Positions 50,660 to 61,129 are shown, numbered from the stretch's first letter. The stretch: DNA of 64,000 nucleotides from Rhinopithecimicrobium faecis (GCA_017942165.1 JAGKSB010000006.1:62001-126000); one strand, 5' to 3'. The notes: generated from the sequence alone by a model not told the origin. Numbers and translations are program-made.

Positions 50660-53611
50660 ATGAAAGAAAAATTACTCTATTTTTTCTTTGCAATGCTGTT
50701 TACCATTGGTACATCATATGCACAAGAAAGATCAGTTACAGGCAAGGTAACTTCCACGGAAACTGGGAAAGGTCTAGCGGATGTAACTGTCTTAGTTCAA
50801 GGCTCAAGAACCGCTGTTAAGACTGATTCAGATGGGAATTTCACGATTAAAACAGATAAAAATAATTTAATATTTCGTTCTGTTGGATTTGATGAGAAAG
50901 TTATCAGCTTAGGACAATCTAATCAAGTTTCTGTAAACTTAGAAACCACTAATTCTGAATTAGAAGAAGTTGTTGTTGTGGGTTATGGTACTGGCCGTAA
51001 AGCTTCCAATGTTGTAGGTACAGTATCTCGTGTCTCAGCAAAAGAAATTGGTGGTAGACCTCGTGCAAATGCGTTAGAGTCTTTACAAGGAAAGGTACCA
51101 GGATTACAAATTTTCACATCTTCTGGGGAGCCTTCTGCAACGCAATCTATCCGTTTGAATGGAGCTGGATCATTAGGAGCTTCTTCGACCCCATTATTTG
51201 TGTTAGATGGTATTCCTGTTGAATCAGGATCCATCGTCAGTATGAACCCGGAGGATTTTGAAAGTATCACTGTTTTAAAAGATGCTTCAGCGACATCTAT
51301 TTATGGATCAAGAGCGGCGAATGGTGTTATTTATATGACTTCTAAGAAAGGTAAAATTGGTGATCGTGCTACAGTTTCTTTAAGATCTCAAATTGGGTGG
51401 TCAAAATTAGCAACTTCAAAAATGCAAGACAATCTAATGAATACGAAGGAATTGCAAAATTTTTGGTTAGAAACTGGTTATCGTACACAAGCGCAATTAG
51501 ATGCAATTAATGCTACATATCCTAATGATTATAAGTGGAAGGGGTTTTATTTTAAAGAGAATACGCCTTATCAACAGCATGATTTAAATATTTCTGGAGG
51601 TTCCCAGAAGACACAATATTATTTATCTACATCTTATTTAGATGAAGAGGGAGTAATGTATCGTTCAGGATTTGACCGTATCACTTTACGCTCAAATATT
51701 ACTAGTAAAATTAATGATTGGATGCGTGTAGGTTTAAACCTTTCTGGAGGTTATGATCGCCGTCAAACGAATCAATACACGTCAAATAGTTTAAACGGTG
51801 GCTTGTCCCTATTAGCTTTACCGTGGTATACGCCTATTGATGCTGATGGAAATGAATATTACGATAAGCAAATCCCAGGATTAGGAAGATATTCTCCTCG
51901 TTATTTAGCCGATAAATTACCTTCAATGGGTAAAAATCAACAGTTTAATCCTAATTTCTTTGTTGAACTTCAACCATTTGAGGGTTTGACAATTAAATCA
52001 CAAGGTGGTATGGATTTTTATAATTACCGTACATCTGCAAGAAGATTACCTTCTTATTTACCAAATATTGGTAATGGAACGGCAACGGAAGAGTTTGATC
52101 AAGCGTATACTCGTACATTAACGAATACAATTGAGTATAAATTTAATGTTAATAACATTCATAATTTCATCCTATTAGGAGGTCAAGAGTCGGTAGATTT
52201 TAGACAAGAAGGATTTAGTTCTTATGGTGTTGGCTTAACGGATGATAGATTAACATTATTGTCTAATACAACGTCTGGATATACTGTAGGCCAAACGAGT
52301 TCAGAATATAGTTTTAATTCACTTTTCGGTCGTTTAAGTTACTCTTTACACGATAAATATAGTGTTGACTTAACGATACGTCAAGATGCTTCTTCACGTT
52401 TTGGTAAGGATTTAAATAATTCAACATTCTGGTCTATTGGTGGAATGTGGAATGCTAAGAAAGAATCTTTTTTGGCGGATGTAAGTCAAGTTAATGAGTT
52501 ACGTGTTAGAGCTAGTTACGGTACTACTGGAAATGCATCTATTGGTAATTATGCACATTTAGCTACAGTGGCTGGATCTCAATATAATGGTCAAACTGGT
52601 TGGGGCTTAAATTCTCCAGGAAACCCTCAGTTAGGTTGGGAAGCTCAAAACTTATTAACTATTGGTGTTGCAGGTACCTTCTTTAAAGGATTAAATATTG
52701 ATGTTGATTACTTTAATAGAAATACAAAAAACATGCTTGTTGATGTACCTTTTGCATATACTTCAGGATTTTCAACTGTTAAGACTAATGTCGGTGTATT
52801 GAATAACAAGGGTATTAATTTACAATTAAGCTATAACTTAGTTCGTAATAATGACTTCTATTTTACTCCTTCCATTACTTTAGGCTACGTAAAACAAGAG
52901 ATTACAGAACTTTTCCAAGGAAAAGATTTTTGGATTGTTCCTAATACTGGAGTAAGTTGGGCTGTTGGTAAACCAGTTTCTTACTTTTATCCAATTCAAA
53001 AGGGTGTAAATCCTGAAACTGGATTGGTTGAGTGGTATAAGCCTGGAGATGATATTACAGTAACTAATAAGGATCCAAATAATGTTACTACTTCATTTAG
53101 TTCTGCGGCTTTACAACAAAGTACAGGAATTAATAGATACGCACCTTTAAACGGTGGTTTCGGTTTTAATACAGGCTGGAAAGGTTTGTATTTGGAAAGT
53201 TATTTCACATTTTCTTCTGGAAAATATTTAATCAATAATGATAGCTATTTCTTTGAAAATGCTTTTGGATTTGCTGGATATAATCAATCTAAAGGCATAT
53301 TAGATTACTGGAAAGAACCAGGTGATGTTACGCGTTATCCGAAATATGGTCAACCAAAACAGTTTGACTCTGCATTAATTGAAAATGCTTCTTTTATCCG
53401 TTTGAAAAATATAACAGTTGGGTATGAAATTCCGAAGTCAATATTAAAACGTTCCAAATTTTTTACAGGAGCAAAAATATATTACACAGGAAGAAACTTG
53501 TTGACATTCACGAAGTATAGTGGGCCAGATCCAGAGATTGATGCAAACTTAACAACAGGAGCGAATCCGAATACAAAACAATCTGTCATCGGTATTCAAT
53601 TATTATTTTAA
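50660..53611 (+). CDS. SusC/RagA-family TonB-dependent outer-membrane transporter (pair 2)
   Basis: The start is the ATG at 50660, which gives a proper signal peptide (MKEKLLYFFFAMLFTIGTSYAQ). An upstream start would add 11 residues before it. The 983 residues carry the CarboxypepD_reg-like domain (VTGKVTSTETGKGLADVTVLVQG), the TonB-box-like EEVVVVGYGTG, the plug with LESLQGKVPGLQIFTSSGEPS and PLFVLDGIPVESGSIVSMNPEDFESITVLKDASATSIYGSRAANGVI, and the barrel ending IGIQLLF. The cargo is unknown. Codon use in the barrel is more AT-rich than in pair 1, which may mean separate acquisition. Confidence 0.95.
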   Translation: MKEKLLYFFFAMLFTIGTSYAQERSVTGKVTSTETGKGLADVTVLVQGSRTAVKTDSDGNFTIKTDKNNLIFRSVGFDEKVISLGQSNQVSVNLETTNSELEEVVVVGYGTGRKASNVVGTVSRVSAKEIGGRPRANALESLQGKVPGLQIFTSSGEPSATQSIRLNGAGSLGASSTPLFVLDGIPVESGSIVSMNPEDFESITVLKDASATSIYGSRAANGVIYMTSKKGKIGDRATVSLRSQIGWSKLATSKMQDNLMNTKELQNFWLETGYRTQAQLDAINATYPNDYKWKGFYFKENTPYQQHDLNISGGSQKTQYYLSTSYLDEEGVMYRSGFDRITLRSNITSKINDWMRVGLNLSGGYDRRQTNQYTSNSLNGGLSLLALPWYTPIDADGNEYYDKQIPGLGRYSPRYLADKLPSMGKNQQFNPNFFVELQPFEGLTIKSQGGMDFYNYRTSARRLPSYLPNIGNGTATEEFDQAYTRTLTNTIEYKFNVNNIHNFILLGGQESVDFRQEGFSSYGVGLTDDRLTLLSNTTSGYTVGQTSSEYSFNSLFGRLSYSLHDKYSVDLTIRQDASSRFGKDLNNSTFWSIGGMWNAKKESFLADVSQVNELRVRASYGTTGNASIGNYAHLATVAGSQYNGQTGWGLNSPGNPQLGWEAQNLLTIGVAGTFFKGLNIDVDYFNRNTKNMLVDVPFAYTSGFSTVKTNVGVLNNKGINLQLSYNLVRNNDFYFTPSITLGYVKQEITELFQGKDFWIVPNTGVSWAVGKPVSYFYPIQKGVNPETGLVEWYKPGDDITVTNKDPNNVTTSFSSAALQQSTGINRYAPLNGGFGFNTGWKGLYLESYFTFSSGKYLINNDSYFFENAFGFAGYNQSKGILDYWKEPGDVTRYPKYGQPKQFDSALIENASFIRLKNITVGYEIPKSILKRSKFFTGAKIYYTGRNLLTFTKYSGPDPEIDANLTTGANPNTKQSVIGIQLLF

Positions 53612-53638
53612 TAATTCCCTTATTCAAATTAACTATTC

Positions 53639-55117
53639 ATGAGAAAATTAAAGTATATAGCTTCTGCCTTATTTATTTCTTTAGCAGTAAGCTCTTGTAA
53701 CCTAGATAAATTTCCGGAAAACTCAATTTCACGCGATCAAGCATTTGAAAAAGTATCGGATGCGAAAAATTGGGATACAAATTTCTATGCACAATTAAGA
53801 GCGCGCGTTTACGGATATTATTGGTACGTTTCAGATATTCAAGCTGACCAATTAAATGCTACCCTTGACTTTGGTAACAGTGTTGGTGCACCTCACCGTT
53901 GGTCAGATGATTTTAACTCTGATAACTATGAGATTAGAGATCAATACCTAAACTACTATAGCGCATTAAAAAATGTCAATTTATCAATTGAAAAATTCCC
54001 TACAATTCCAACAACTACTGAGGCGGAAAAGAAAGAATTGAATCAATACTTAGGCGATGCGTATTTAACACGCGCTTATTATAATTTCAAATTAGCAAAC
54101 CGCTATGCAAAGGCATATGATGCTAAGACAGCTGACACAGATTTAGGAATACCTTTGGTACTAACCTATGACATTTATGAATTACCTTCACGTTCAACTC
54201 TTAAGCAGACATACGATCAAATTCTTTTAGATTTAGGTCAGGCTAAAACCTTATTAGCTGGTGTAGCAGGTACGCCAGGTTCTAAATATTATACCATTGA
54301 TGTTGTAAATGCTTTAGAAGCGAGAATAAAATTATATATGGGTGATTGGGCTGGTGCTAAAGCGGCAGCAGATGCCGTTATTGCAACGAATAAATACGTG
54401 TTATATAATACCGCAGAAACTGTAAAAGCGATGTGGGCTGAAGATAAAACGAATGAGGATATTTTGATTTCATCAATATCATTAGTTGAAGGACCTAATC
54501 AAAATTCTGTTTATCATGGTTATGAAGCGGCAACCAAAACTTATAGACCGAGTTTTGTTCCTACACAAGGTGTTATAAACACATTTGAGGATTCTGATTT
54601 TAGAAAAAATGTTTATTTTAAAATGGTTGATCTATATCAGGGTGGAAAGTCATATCCCGGTTACATCGTGAGTAAGTATCCCGGAAATTCAGCGCTTCAA
54701 TCGTCTACAGCTAGTAACGTTAATACGCCTAAAATTTTCAGAATTGCAGAATCTTACTTGATTTCTTCTGAAGCAGCCTTCCAAGCAGGAAATTCTGCAG
54801 CTGCGCTAACTAGATTAAATGAATTACGTGTTGCACGTGGATTGAAAGCTTTAGTTGGTGTTACTGGTGACGCATTACTAAGAGAAATTAAAAGTGAACG
54901 TACACGTGAATTAGCTTTCGAAGGTTTCCGTCTTGATGATTTAAAACGTTGGAAAGAAGGTTTTACACGTAAAGATCCGCAGAATCTTGATTTCTTAAGT
55001 ACGGGTGAAGGTTATACGACTAAAACTGTACAAGCAAATGATAATAAATTTGTTTGGGGAATACCTGGTTATGATATGATCTTAAATAAAAATCTGGTTC
55101 AAAATCCAGGATGGTAG
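53639..55117 (+). CDS. SusD/RagB-family lipoprotein (pair 2)
   Basis: The 492 residues have a lipoprotein signal (lipobox AVSSC, Cys about 20) and typical SusD features. DAYLTRAYYNFKLANRYA lies in the helical TPR part (about 138-155). IAESYLISSEAAFQAGNSAAALTRLNELRVARGL lies near 380-413, then ERTRELAFEGFRLDDLKRWKEGF, the diagnostic SusD C-terminal block. It starts 27 nt after its SusC partner and ends in a strong terminator. Confidence 0.94.
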   Translation: MRKLKYIASALFISLAVSSCNLDKFPENSISRDQAFEKVSDAKNWDTNFYAQLRARVYGYYWYVSDIQADQLNATLDFGNSVGAPHRWSDDFNSDNYEIRDQYLNYYSALKNVNLSIEKFPTIPTTTEAEKKELNQYLGDAYLTRAYYNFKLANRYAKAYDAKTADTDLGIPLVLTYDIYELPSRSTLKQTYDQILLDLGQAKTLLAGVAGTPGSKYYTIDVVNALEARIKLYMGDWAGAKAAADAVIATNKYVLYNTAETVKAMWAEDKTNEDILISSISLVEGPNQNSVYHGYEAATKTYRPSFVPTQGVINTFEDSDFRKNVYFKMVDLYQGGKSYPGYIVSKYPGNSALQSSTASNVNTPKIFRIAESYLISSEAAFQAGNSAAALTRLNELRVARGLKALVGVTGDALLREIKSERTRELAFEGFRLDDLKRWKEGFTRKDPQNLDFLSTGEGYTTKTVQANDNKFVWGIPGYDMILNKNLVQNPGW

Positions 55118-55142
55118 TTTTTATCTATAAATAATTAACAAT

Positions 55143-55176
55143 AAATGGGATTACATTCGTAATCCCATTTTTTTTT
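55143..55176 (+). terminator. Terminator after susCD pair 2
   Basis: AAATGGGATTAC (55143-55154) and GTAATCCCATTT (55159-55170) form a perfect 12-bp stem with an ATTC loop and T run. Confidence 0.95.
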
Positions 55177-55247
55177 GTATTGAAATTAATTAGCTAACTT
55201 TTAAATTAGTTGTATATTAAATAATTATCATATTTTTTGTAAAAAAA

Positions 55248-55278
55248 TTGATAATTCAGTTTATTTAATATATTTTTA
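55248..55278 (+). promoter_or_regulatory. Promoter of susCD pair 3
   Basis: TTG (55248-55250), a spacer of exactly 20 nt and TATTTTTA (55271-55278) are seen, about 105 nt before the start codon. It has the same -33 spacing and the same A for G change in the -7 box as the pair 2 promoter. Confidence 0.6.
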
Positions 55279-55382
55279 GCAATCTTAAATGTTGTTTATC
55301 TAATCAGTAATTGTTGTTTTTTATGAAAAGGAATCCAATTATTAATAACCAAACATTTTAGTTCTCTAACAAACTATTTTTT

Positions 55383-58300
55383 ATGAAACAAAAATTACTC
55401 AGTCTTCTTTTAGGCGGTATGATACTTTCAACAGTTTCATTCGCTCAAGAGAAAAAAATTTCTGGGAGAGTTACCAATGCCGAAGGTAAGGGACTTCCTG
55501 GTGTAACTGTCTTAGTACAAGGTGCGAATCAAGCTACTCAAACAGATGCTGAAGGTAACTACACTTTCAATAGCATAGCTACGGGAAAAACATTGATTTT
55601 CCGATCGATAGGATTTTCTGATCAAATATTAAAAGTAGGAGCTAATTCTTCTATTTTTAACGTTAATTTGACGAGTGCTGACTCGCAGTTAGATGAGGTT
55701 ATTGTAACAGGTTACGGTACGCAAAAGAAACGTGAAGTAACGGGTTCCATCGCATCTATTAAAGGGGAAGCTTTCCGCGATGTGGCAGGACCTTCTATTG
55801 ACAAAGCTTTACAAGGGCAAGCTGCCGGTGTACAAGCTGCAAATACTTCCGGTATTTTGGGTCAACCAGCAAAAATCCGTATCCGTGGTACAAACTCCAT
55901 TTCAAGTTCTTCAGATCCATTATATGTAGTTGATGGGGTGCCTTACATATCTGGTGACCAAGGGGCAAATACAGCTTCCAACCCATTATCCGATATCAAT
56001 CCGAATGATATCGCTAATGTAGAGGTATTAAAAGATGGTGCTGCAACAGCAATCTATGGTTCTAGAGCTTCCAATGGGGTAATTTTAATTACTACTAAAA
56101 AAGGAAAAGCGGGTGCTCCAAAGTTAACATACAACAACTGGTTTGCACTTGCTACGCCATCAAAATACTACGATGTTTTAGATGCTAAGCAGTTTATTGA
56201 TATCACGAATGAAAAGTTAACTAACGTAGGACGTCCAGAAGCTGCATTCGAAACGATTGATCCAACGTCAAAAAGTGTGATTGACAAAGATTGGCAGAAA
56301 GAAGTATTCCGTACTGCTTTTCAAATGAATCATGCGGTATCTATGTCCGGAGCGACGGAACAAACGAACTATTTCTTCTCTGCAGGTTACGCAAATTTAG
56401 AAGGTATTTCGGATGCTAATACGCAGAAAAAATATACTGTACGTGGTAAGTTAGAGCAAAAAGCATTCAACGATCGTTTTACTATCGGCTTAAATACGGC
56501 TATTGCACATACGACCAATAGAGGATTTAACAACTCAGAAGCTGCTTTATCTGGAAACGTGGGTGCGGCATTATTTGCTTTCCCGAATGCGCCAGCAATG
56601 TGGGCTGATGGCTCATACAACTTATCAGCTGATGGTACATCGTTAGGTCCTGCGGCCAATAAATTGCCAATTTATGGTAACTATACCAACCAACGTTGGG
56701 TATTAGATAATAATATTTATAAAAATGCTTCCTTAAATATTAACGGTTCGGCATTTGCGAATATTGAAATTATCAAAGGCTTAAACTTAAGAACTACGAT
56801 TGGTACGCAATTAATCAATGGTGAGGATTATTTATACTATGCACCAGGTCATGGTGATGGTAAATCTGTAAATGGTCGTATTTATCAATACTCCATCCCT
56901 AACTTCCGTTACAACTGGCAAAATACATTAAACTATGATACGCAATTTGGCGCGAATCGTATTAATGTAATCGTTGGTACTGAAAACCAAAAAACAAGAA
57001 ATAGAAATTTCTTTGCACATGGCTACGGTCTTTCGAATACTTACTTTGGAGAAAATGAAAATATTATCTCTGGTTCATTAACAAATCAGCTATTAGGTGG
57101 TGGCGCTTCTGAAAATGCTTTAGCATCGATTTTTGGTCGTGCTAACTATGTGTTTAAAGACCGTTATTTTATCTCAGGAACTTTGAGAAGAGATAAGATT
57201 TCTTCCCTTCCTTACGGCAAACAATCCGCAGTTTTACCAGGAGCTTCCATTGGTTGGGATGTTGCTAAAGAAGAGTTTTTCAAATCTTCTTTCGTAAGTC
57301 AATTTAAAGTACGTGGGGGTTACGCAAAAGTAGGTAATACTGAAATTGGTAATTATCCTTATGCTGGTTTATTCGGTGCACGTAACTATGGTGACTACAA
57401 TGGTATTTCATACAACCAAGCAGGTAATGCGGAGTTGAAATTTGAAACTAGTAAGAAAATAAACATTGGTTTAGATTTAGCTTTCTTACAAGACCGTATT
57501 ACATTTTCTGCTGACTACTTCAAGAATGATATCGATAATATGATTCTTGCTGTTCCTATGGCTCCATCATTAGGGGTGCCTCAGAACTTTATCAACCAAA
57601 ACGTTGGTAAAATGTTCAATAAAGGTTTTGAATTCGTATTAGGTGGTACTGTGATTGATAAAAACGGATTTAACTGGAATGCAAGCTTAAATGCTACTTT
57701 CGTTAAAAACGAAATTTCACAATTAGTAGACGGAAATGATATCGTTACTCCATACCACATTAACCGTGTAGGTGAGTCGATTGGTTCATTCTTTGGATAT
57801 GAATTCTCAGGTGTAAATAGCGCAAATGGAAACGCGATTTACAAAAAAGCTGATGGCTCTTTTGTACAGTCCGTATTCAATTCGACTAGCTATGCTGTTT
57901 ATGATGCAACAAAAAAAGATGATGTTAGTCAAAAAGCTACTTTAGGATATGACGATAAGCGTGTGTTAGGAATTTCTACACCTACATGGTATGGTGGTTT
58001 CAATAATACATTTACTTATAAAGGCTTTGACTTAAACGTATTTTTAACGTACTCTGGAGGTAATAAGGTTTATAACCAAACACGTCAAGAGATCTTAAAT
58101 AATATGAATTTTGCCAATGCTGGTACGGAATTATTAGATCGTTGGACTACACCAGGTCAAGAGACAGATGTACCTAAATTAGCGTACGGTTTCGATAACT
58201 CTATTAACTTAAATGGAAGTTTAAATAGCCGTTTCTTAGAAAATGGATCTTTCTTACGTGTACAGAATATTGGTTTAGGCTATGCTGTTCAAGATGGTGC

Positions 58301-58493
58301 ATTCTTAAGAAGCTTAAAAGCTACAAACTTAAGGTTCTTTGCAAATGTTCAAAATGCCTTTGTATTCACGAAATATACAGGTATTGATCCAGAGGTAGCA
58401 AATAGCTCAACAACAAATTCTAGAGCTAGTTTAGATAACCGTTCAAATCCTGTTCCTAGAACATTTACTATTGGTCTTAATGTTGGTTTCTAA
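55383..58493 (+). CDS. SusC/RagA-family TonB-dependent outer-membrane transporter (pair 3)
   Basis: The 1036 residues have a signal peptide (1-21, SFAQ), a CarboxypepD_reg-like domain (ISGRVTNAEGKGLPGVTVLVQG), TonB-box-like DEVIVTGYGTQ, and the plug with ALQGQAAGVQAANTSG, IRIRGTNSISSSSDPLYVVDGVPY and AIYGSRASNGVILITTKKGK. The barrel ends FTIGLNVGF. It is close in layout to the pair 2 protein but clearly not a recent duplicate. The susD gene follows after 10 nt. Confidence 0.95.
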   Translation: MKQKLLSLLLGGMILSTVSFAQEKKISGRVTNAEGKGLPGVTVLVQGANQATQTDAEGNYTFNSIATGKTLIFRSIGFSDQILKVGANSSIFNVNLTSADSQLDEVIVTGYGTQKKREVTGSIASIKGEAFRDVAGPSIDKALQGQAAGVQAANTSGILGQPAKIRIRGTNSISSSSDPLYVVDGVPYISGDQGANTASNPLSDINPNDIANVEVLKDGAATAIYGSRASNGVILITTKKGKAGAPKLTYNNWFALATPSKYYDVLDAKQFIDITNEKLTNVGRPEAAFETIDPTSKSVIDKDWQKEVFRTAFQMNHAVSMSGATEQTNYFFSAGYANLEGISDANTQKKYTVRGKLEQKAFNDRFTIGLNTAIAHTTNRGFNNSEAALSGNVGAALFAFPNAPAMWADGSYNLSADGTSLGPAANKLPIYGNYTNQRWVLDNNIYKNASLNINGSAFANIEIIKGLNLRTTIGTQLINGEDYLYYAPGHGDGKSVNGRIYQYSIPNFRYNWQNTLNYDTQFGANRINVIVGTENQKTRNRNFFAHGYGLSNTYFGENENIISGSLTNQLLGGGASENALASIFGRANYVFKDRYFISGTLRRDKISSLPYGKQSAVLPGASIGWDVAKEEFFKSSFVSQFKVRGGYAKVGNTEIGNYPYAGLFGARNYGDYNGISYNQAGNAELKFETSKKINIGLDLAFLQDRITFSADYFKNDIDNMILAVPMAPSLGVPQNFINQNVGKMFNKGFEFVLGGTVIDKNGFNWNASLNATFVKNEISQLVDGNDIVTPYHINRVGESIGSFFGYEFSGVNSANGNAIYKKADGSFVQSVFNSTSYAVYDATKKDDVSQKATLGYDDKRVLGISTPTWYGGFNNTFTYKGFDLNVFLTYSGGNKVYNQTRQEILNNMNFANAGTELLDRWTTPGQETDVPKLAYGFDNSINLNGSLNSRFLENGSFLRVQNIGLGYAVQDGAFLRSLKATNLRFFANVQNAFVFTKYTGIDPEVANSSTTNSRASLDNRSNPVPRTFTIGLNVGF

Positions 58494-58503
58494 TTGACTA
58501 AAA

Positions 58504-60114
58504 ATGAAAAAACTATTAAAATTTAACTATAAATCAGCATTCGCCGTGTCTACACTAGCTTGTGCTTTAATCTTCACTTCTTGTGAAAAATTTACCGAGT
58601 TATCACCTTTATCATCCTTAGATGAGAAAAATGCTTTCTCTACAGCTCAAAATGTAGAATTAGCCATGAACGGTGTATACTGGCAAGCAGCAGTAGGCTA
58701 CTATGATCCAGGAACTGGATTAACGACAGGTCGTGGATACCCTTTCGGGGGAGCTTCTATTGAGCAAGGTGAGATGCGTGGTGAAGATATGATGAATGTG
58801 CAAGCATTCTACCAGTTTACCTATGAGTCGACTTACACAATTTCTACAGCGAATAACGTCAATATGTGGGAGCAGTTATATGCCCTTATCAACCAGGCGA
58901 ATGTTACAATTGAAGGTGTGAAGGGAGCAATTGCTTCAGGTGTAATCTCTCAAGCTACGGGTAATGCTTATATCGGAGAATGTTTATTCTTACGTGCAAT
59001 TGCGCATCATGAATTATTATTAAACTTCTCGCGTCCATATGTTGATGGTAAGGGTTCGAATTTAGGCGTTCCTTATCGTACAACGGCCATTTCTACGCCT
59101 TCATCTATTGAAGAAGCTAAAAAGGCTACACGTGGTACGGTTGCTGAAGCTTATACTAACTTGTTAAAAGATTTAGATGAGGCTGAAAGCTTATTGCCAG
59201 ATACAAGATCAGCGAAGGATGTTTCTATCTCTAGAGCAACCAAAGGAGCTGCTATCGCACTTAAAACGCGTGTGAAATTACACCAAGAGGATTACGATGG
59301 CGTAATTGCTGAGGCAAATAAATTAGGTGCTAATGCTACAGGTAATTTTACTTCAGCTATTGGTAACTATAAATTAGAAGCTTCACCGGTAACACCGTTT
59401 ACAAGCTATAAAAATAATACGGAATCTATTTTTTCAGTTGCCCAAAGTTCAGCATCTAATGGTGGTGTGAATGGTGCGATTTCCAATATGTTTGGAGCTT
59501 CTTCGTTAAGTGGTCGTGACTTAATTTCTACAAGTCCGCTCTTATATAACCAAGATTTCTGGAAAGCTGATGATATCAGAAAAACAGATCTTCATTTACG
59601 CCAAAATACAGGAAACTACAAGTTTGTATTTTCTAAGAAATACTCCCGTATAGGTATCAATGATGATTGGAATCCATTAATTCGTTATGCCGAAGTATTA
59701 TTAAATGCTGCGGAAGCATACGCATATAAGGGTAACAATGCACAAGCTTTAAATTTATTGAATGCTGTTCGTAACCGTGCTGTAAAGGCAGCTGACCGTT
59801 ACACGACAGCTCCAGCTGATTTAAAGTTAGCAATTTACCAAGAACGTCGTATTGAGTTTACAGCAGAAGGTAAGCGTTGGGGAGATATCCACCGTTTAGC
59901 ATTAAACTCTACCTATGGTACGAAAGGAATTCCTGCGAAAGTATTAGCTACACAGTTGACTGCAGCTGGTTTAGATAATTATACGATTGGGGTTACTATT
60001 ACGCCTAGTAAAGCTGCTATTCCTTATGCTGATAATCGTTTTGTATGGCCACTTCCAACATCTGAGATGAATTCAAATCCAGTGTTAAGAGGTGAGCAGA
60101 ATCCAGGTTATTAA
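58504..60114 (+). CDS. SusD/RagB-family lipoprotein (pair 3)
   Basis: The 536 residues have a lipoprotein signal (lipobox FTSC, Cys about 27) and the SusD fold: GECLFLRAIAHHELLLNFSRPYV (about 160-182), an inserted ligand-binding region, LIRYAEVLLNAAEAYAYKGNNAQALNLLNAVRNRA (about 396-430), and YQERRIEFTAEGKRWGDIHRLAL. The end RFVWPLPTSEMNSNPVLRGEQNPGY is a classical SusD C-terminus. It is the last gene of the three susCD pairs. Confidence 0.95.
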   Translation: MKKLLKFNYKSAFAVSTLACALIFTSCEKFTELSPLSSLDEKNAFSTAQNVELAMNGVYWQAAVGYYDPGTGLTTGRGYPFGGASIEQGEMRGEDMMNVQAFYQFTYESTYTISTANNVNMWEQLYALINQANVTIEGVKGAIASGVISQATGNAYIGECLFLRAIAHHELLLNFSRPYVDGKGSNLGVPYRTTAISTPSSIEEAKKATRGTVAEAYTNLLKDLDEAESLLPDTRSAKDVSISRATKGAAIALKTRVKLHQEDYDGVIAEANKLGANATGNFTSAIGNYKLEASPVTPFTSYKNNTESIFSVAQSSASNGGVNGAISNMFGASSLSGRDLISTSPLLYNQDFWKADDIRKTDLHLRQNTGNYKFVFSKKYSRIGINDDWNPLIRYAEVLLNAAEAYAYKGNNAQALNLLNAVRNRAVKAADRYTTAPADLKLAIYQERRIEFTAEGKRWGDIHRLALNSTYGTKGIPAKVLATQLTAAGLDNYTIGVTITPSKAAIPYADNRFVWPLPTSEMNSNPVLRGEQNPGY

Positions 60115-60132
60115 TCTATTATTACACTATAG

Positions 60133-60165
60133 AAATGGGTATCTTTTTAGATACCCATTTTTTTT
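60133..60165 (+). terminator. Terminator after susCD pair 3
   Basis: AAATGGGTATCT (60133-60144) and AGATACCCATTT (60149-60160) form a perfect 12-bp stem followed by T. Confidence 0.95.
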
Positions 60166-60248
60166 GTTCTTAATTTTCTACCTTTTTATGTTCTTTAACA
60201 GCGCGCGTATGTTCGCGAGTTTCATTATATTTACTAAAAAAATATAAG

Positions 60249-60998
60249 ATGAAAAAATACCACTTTATAACATTTCTTAGTATTATCGGTCTTTTCTTAT
60301 TGCAATCCTGCTCCACGAACTATCTCACACATATTGCATCAACCTCTGATTTAAGGCAAAATAATAAGGGAACTTTTATCTATGAGAATGATACCCTAAA
60401 AGTATTCTATCGTTTTTTTGGTCTTGATGGACCCTTACAAACACGTATAGTCAATAAATTACAAAGCCCTCTTTTAGTGGACTTACAGCAGTCTTCATTT
60501 GTCTTTAATGGTAAAGCTTATAGTTTTTTAGGGAACGAGATTACAACTAATAATTACCTGCCAGCACAAGAAATACGTATTCTTGCCGGTCAGCACTATG
60601 ATAGTGAGGGACTTCATTTGGTTGATTTTGTGCCTTTAGCATACAATCCTGATTCTTTAAAAGGCGATTTTGTCATGGGTACAAAAGGACAGCAAATTAA
60701 AGCCAAGACAGTATCCTTTGATACGGCGTCAACACCCTTGCTTCTACAGAATTATATTAGCTATAAGGTCGAAGGAATAAATACGGAATATGTCGATCAG
60801 ATGCAATCCTTCTATATTCAAAAAATAGCACAAATAAAAAATGTGAAGTTGGCAGATCTTCAAGCGGTAGCTGCTGCGCAATCCAATGTGTTTATGATTC
60901 GCAAAACGAAGAGTAATAAGTATATTTCTACCATAGGAATAGGCTTGATATCATCAGGCTTAAGCATTGGCTTTGGTGTAGGAGGGGTTGCTTTTTAG
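60249..60998 (+). CDS. Hypothetical lipoprotein
   Basis: I do not recognise a named family. The 249 residues begin with a lipoprotein signal (LLQSC, Cys about 21). The middle (about 40-190) looks beta-rich (TFIYENDTLKVFYRFFGLDGPLQTRIVNKLQSPLLVDLQQSSFVFNGKAYSF). Near the C-terminus a glycine-rich hydrophobic stretch, ISTIGIGLISSGLSIGFGVGGVAF, could insert into a membrane. It has its own terminator and sits between the susCD block and the sigma/Cas12f-like locus, with no clear link to either. Confidence 0.75.
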   Translation: MKKYHFITFLSIIGLFLLQSCSTNYLTHIASTSDLRQNNKGTFIYENDTLKVFYRFFGLDGPLQTRIVNKLQSPLLVDLQQSSFVFNGKAYSFLGNEITTNNYLPAQEIRILAGQHYDSEGLHLVDFVPLAYNPDSLKGDFVMGTKGQQIKAKTVSFDTASTPLLLQNYISYKVEGINTEYVDQMQSFYIQKIAQIKNVKLADLQAVAAAQSNVFMIRKTKSNKYISTIGIGLISSGLSIGFGVGGVAF

Positions 60999-61042
60999 TT
61001 ACATAAATGTAATTGTACTACATCTTGTTTATTACTGCTTAA

Positions 61043-61076
61043 AAGACTGAAATACCCCGTATTTCGGTCTTTTTTA
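61043..61076 (+). terminator. Terminator before the sigma-factor gene
   Basis: AAGACTGAAATAC (61043-61055) pairs with GTATTTCGGTCTT (61059-61071) with one G-T pair, then T. It insulates the sigma/Cas12f-like locus from the genes upstream. Confidence 0.88.
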
Positions 61077-61129
61077 TGTAATAAATATTAATTTTATTGA
61101 TATTATTTATATATAAAGATAATTTAACA

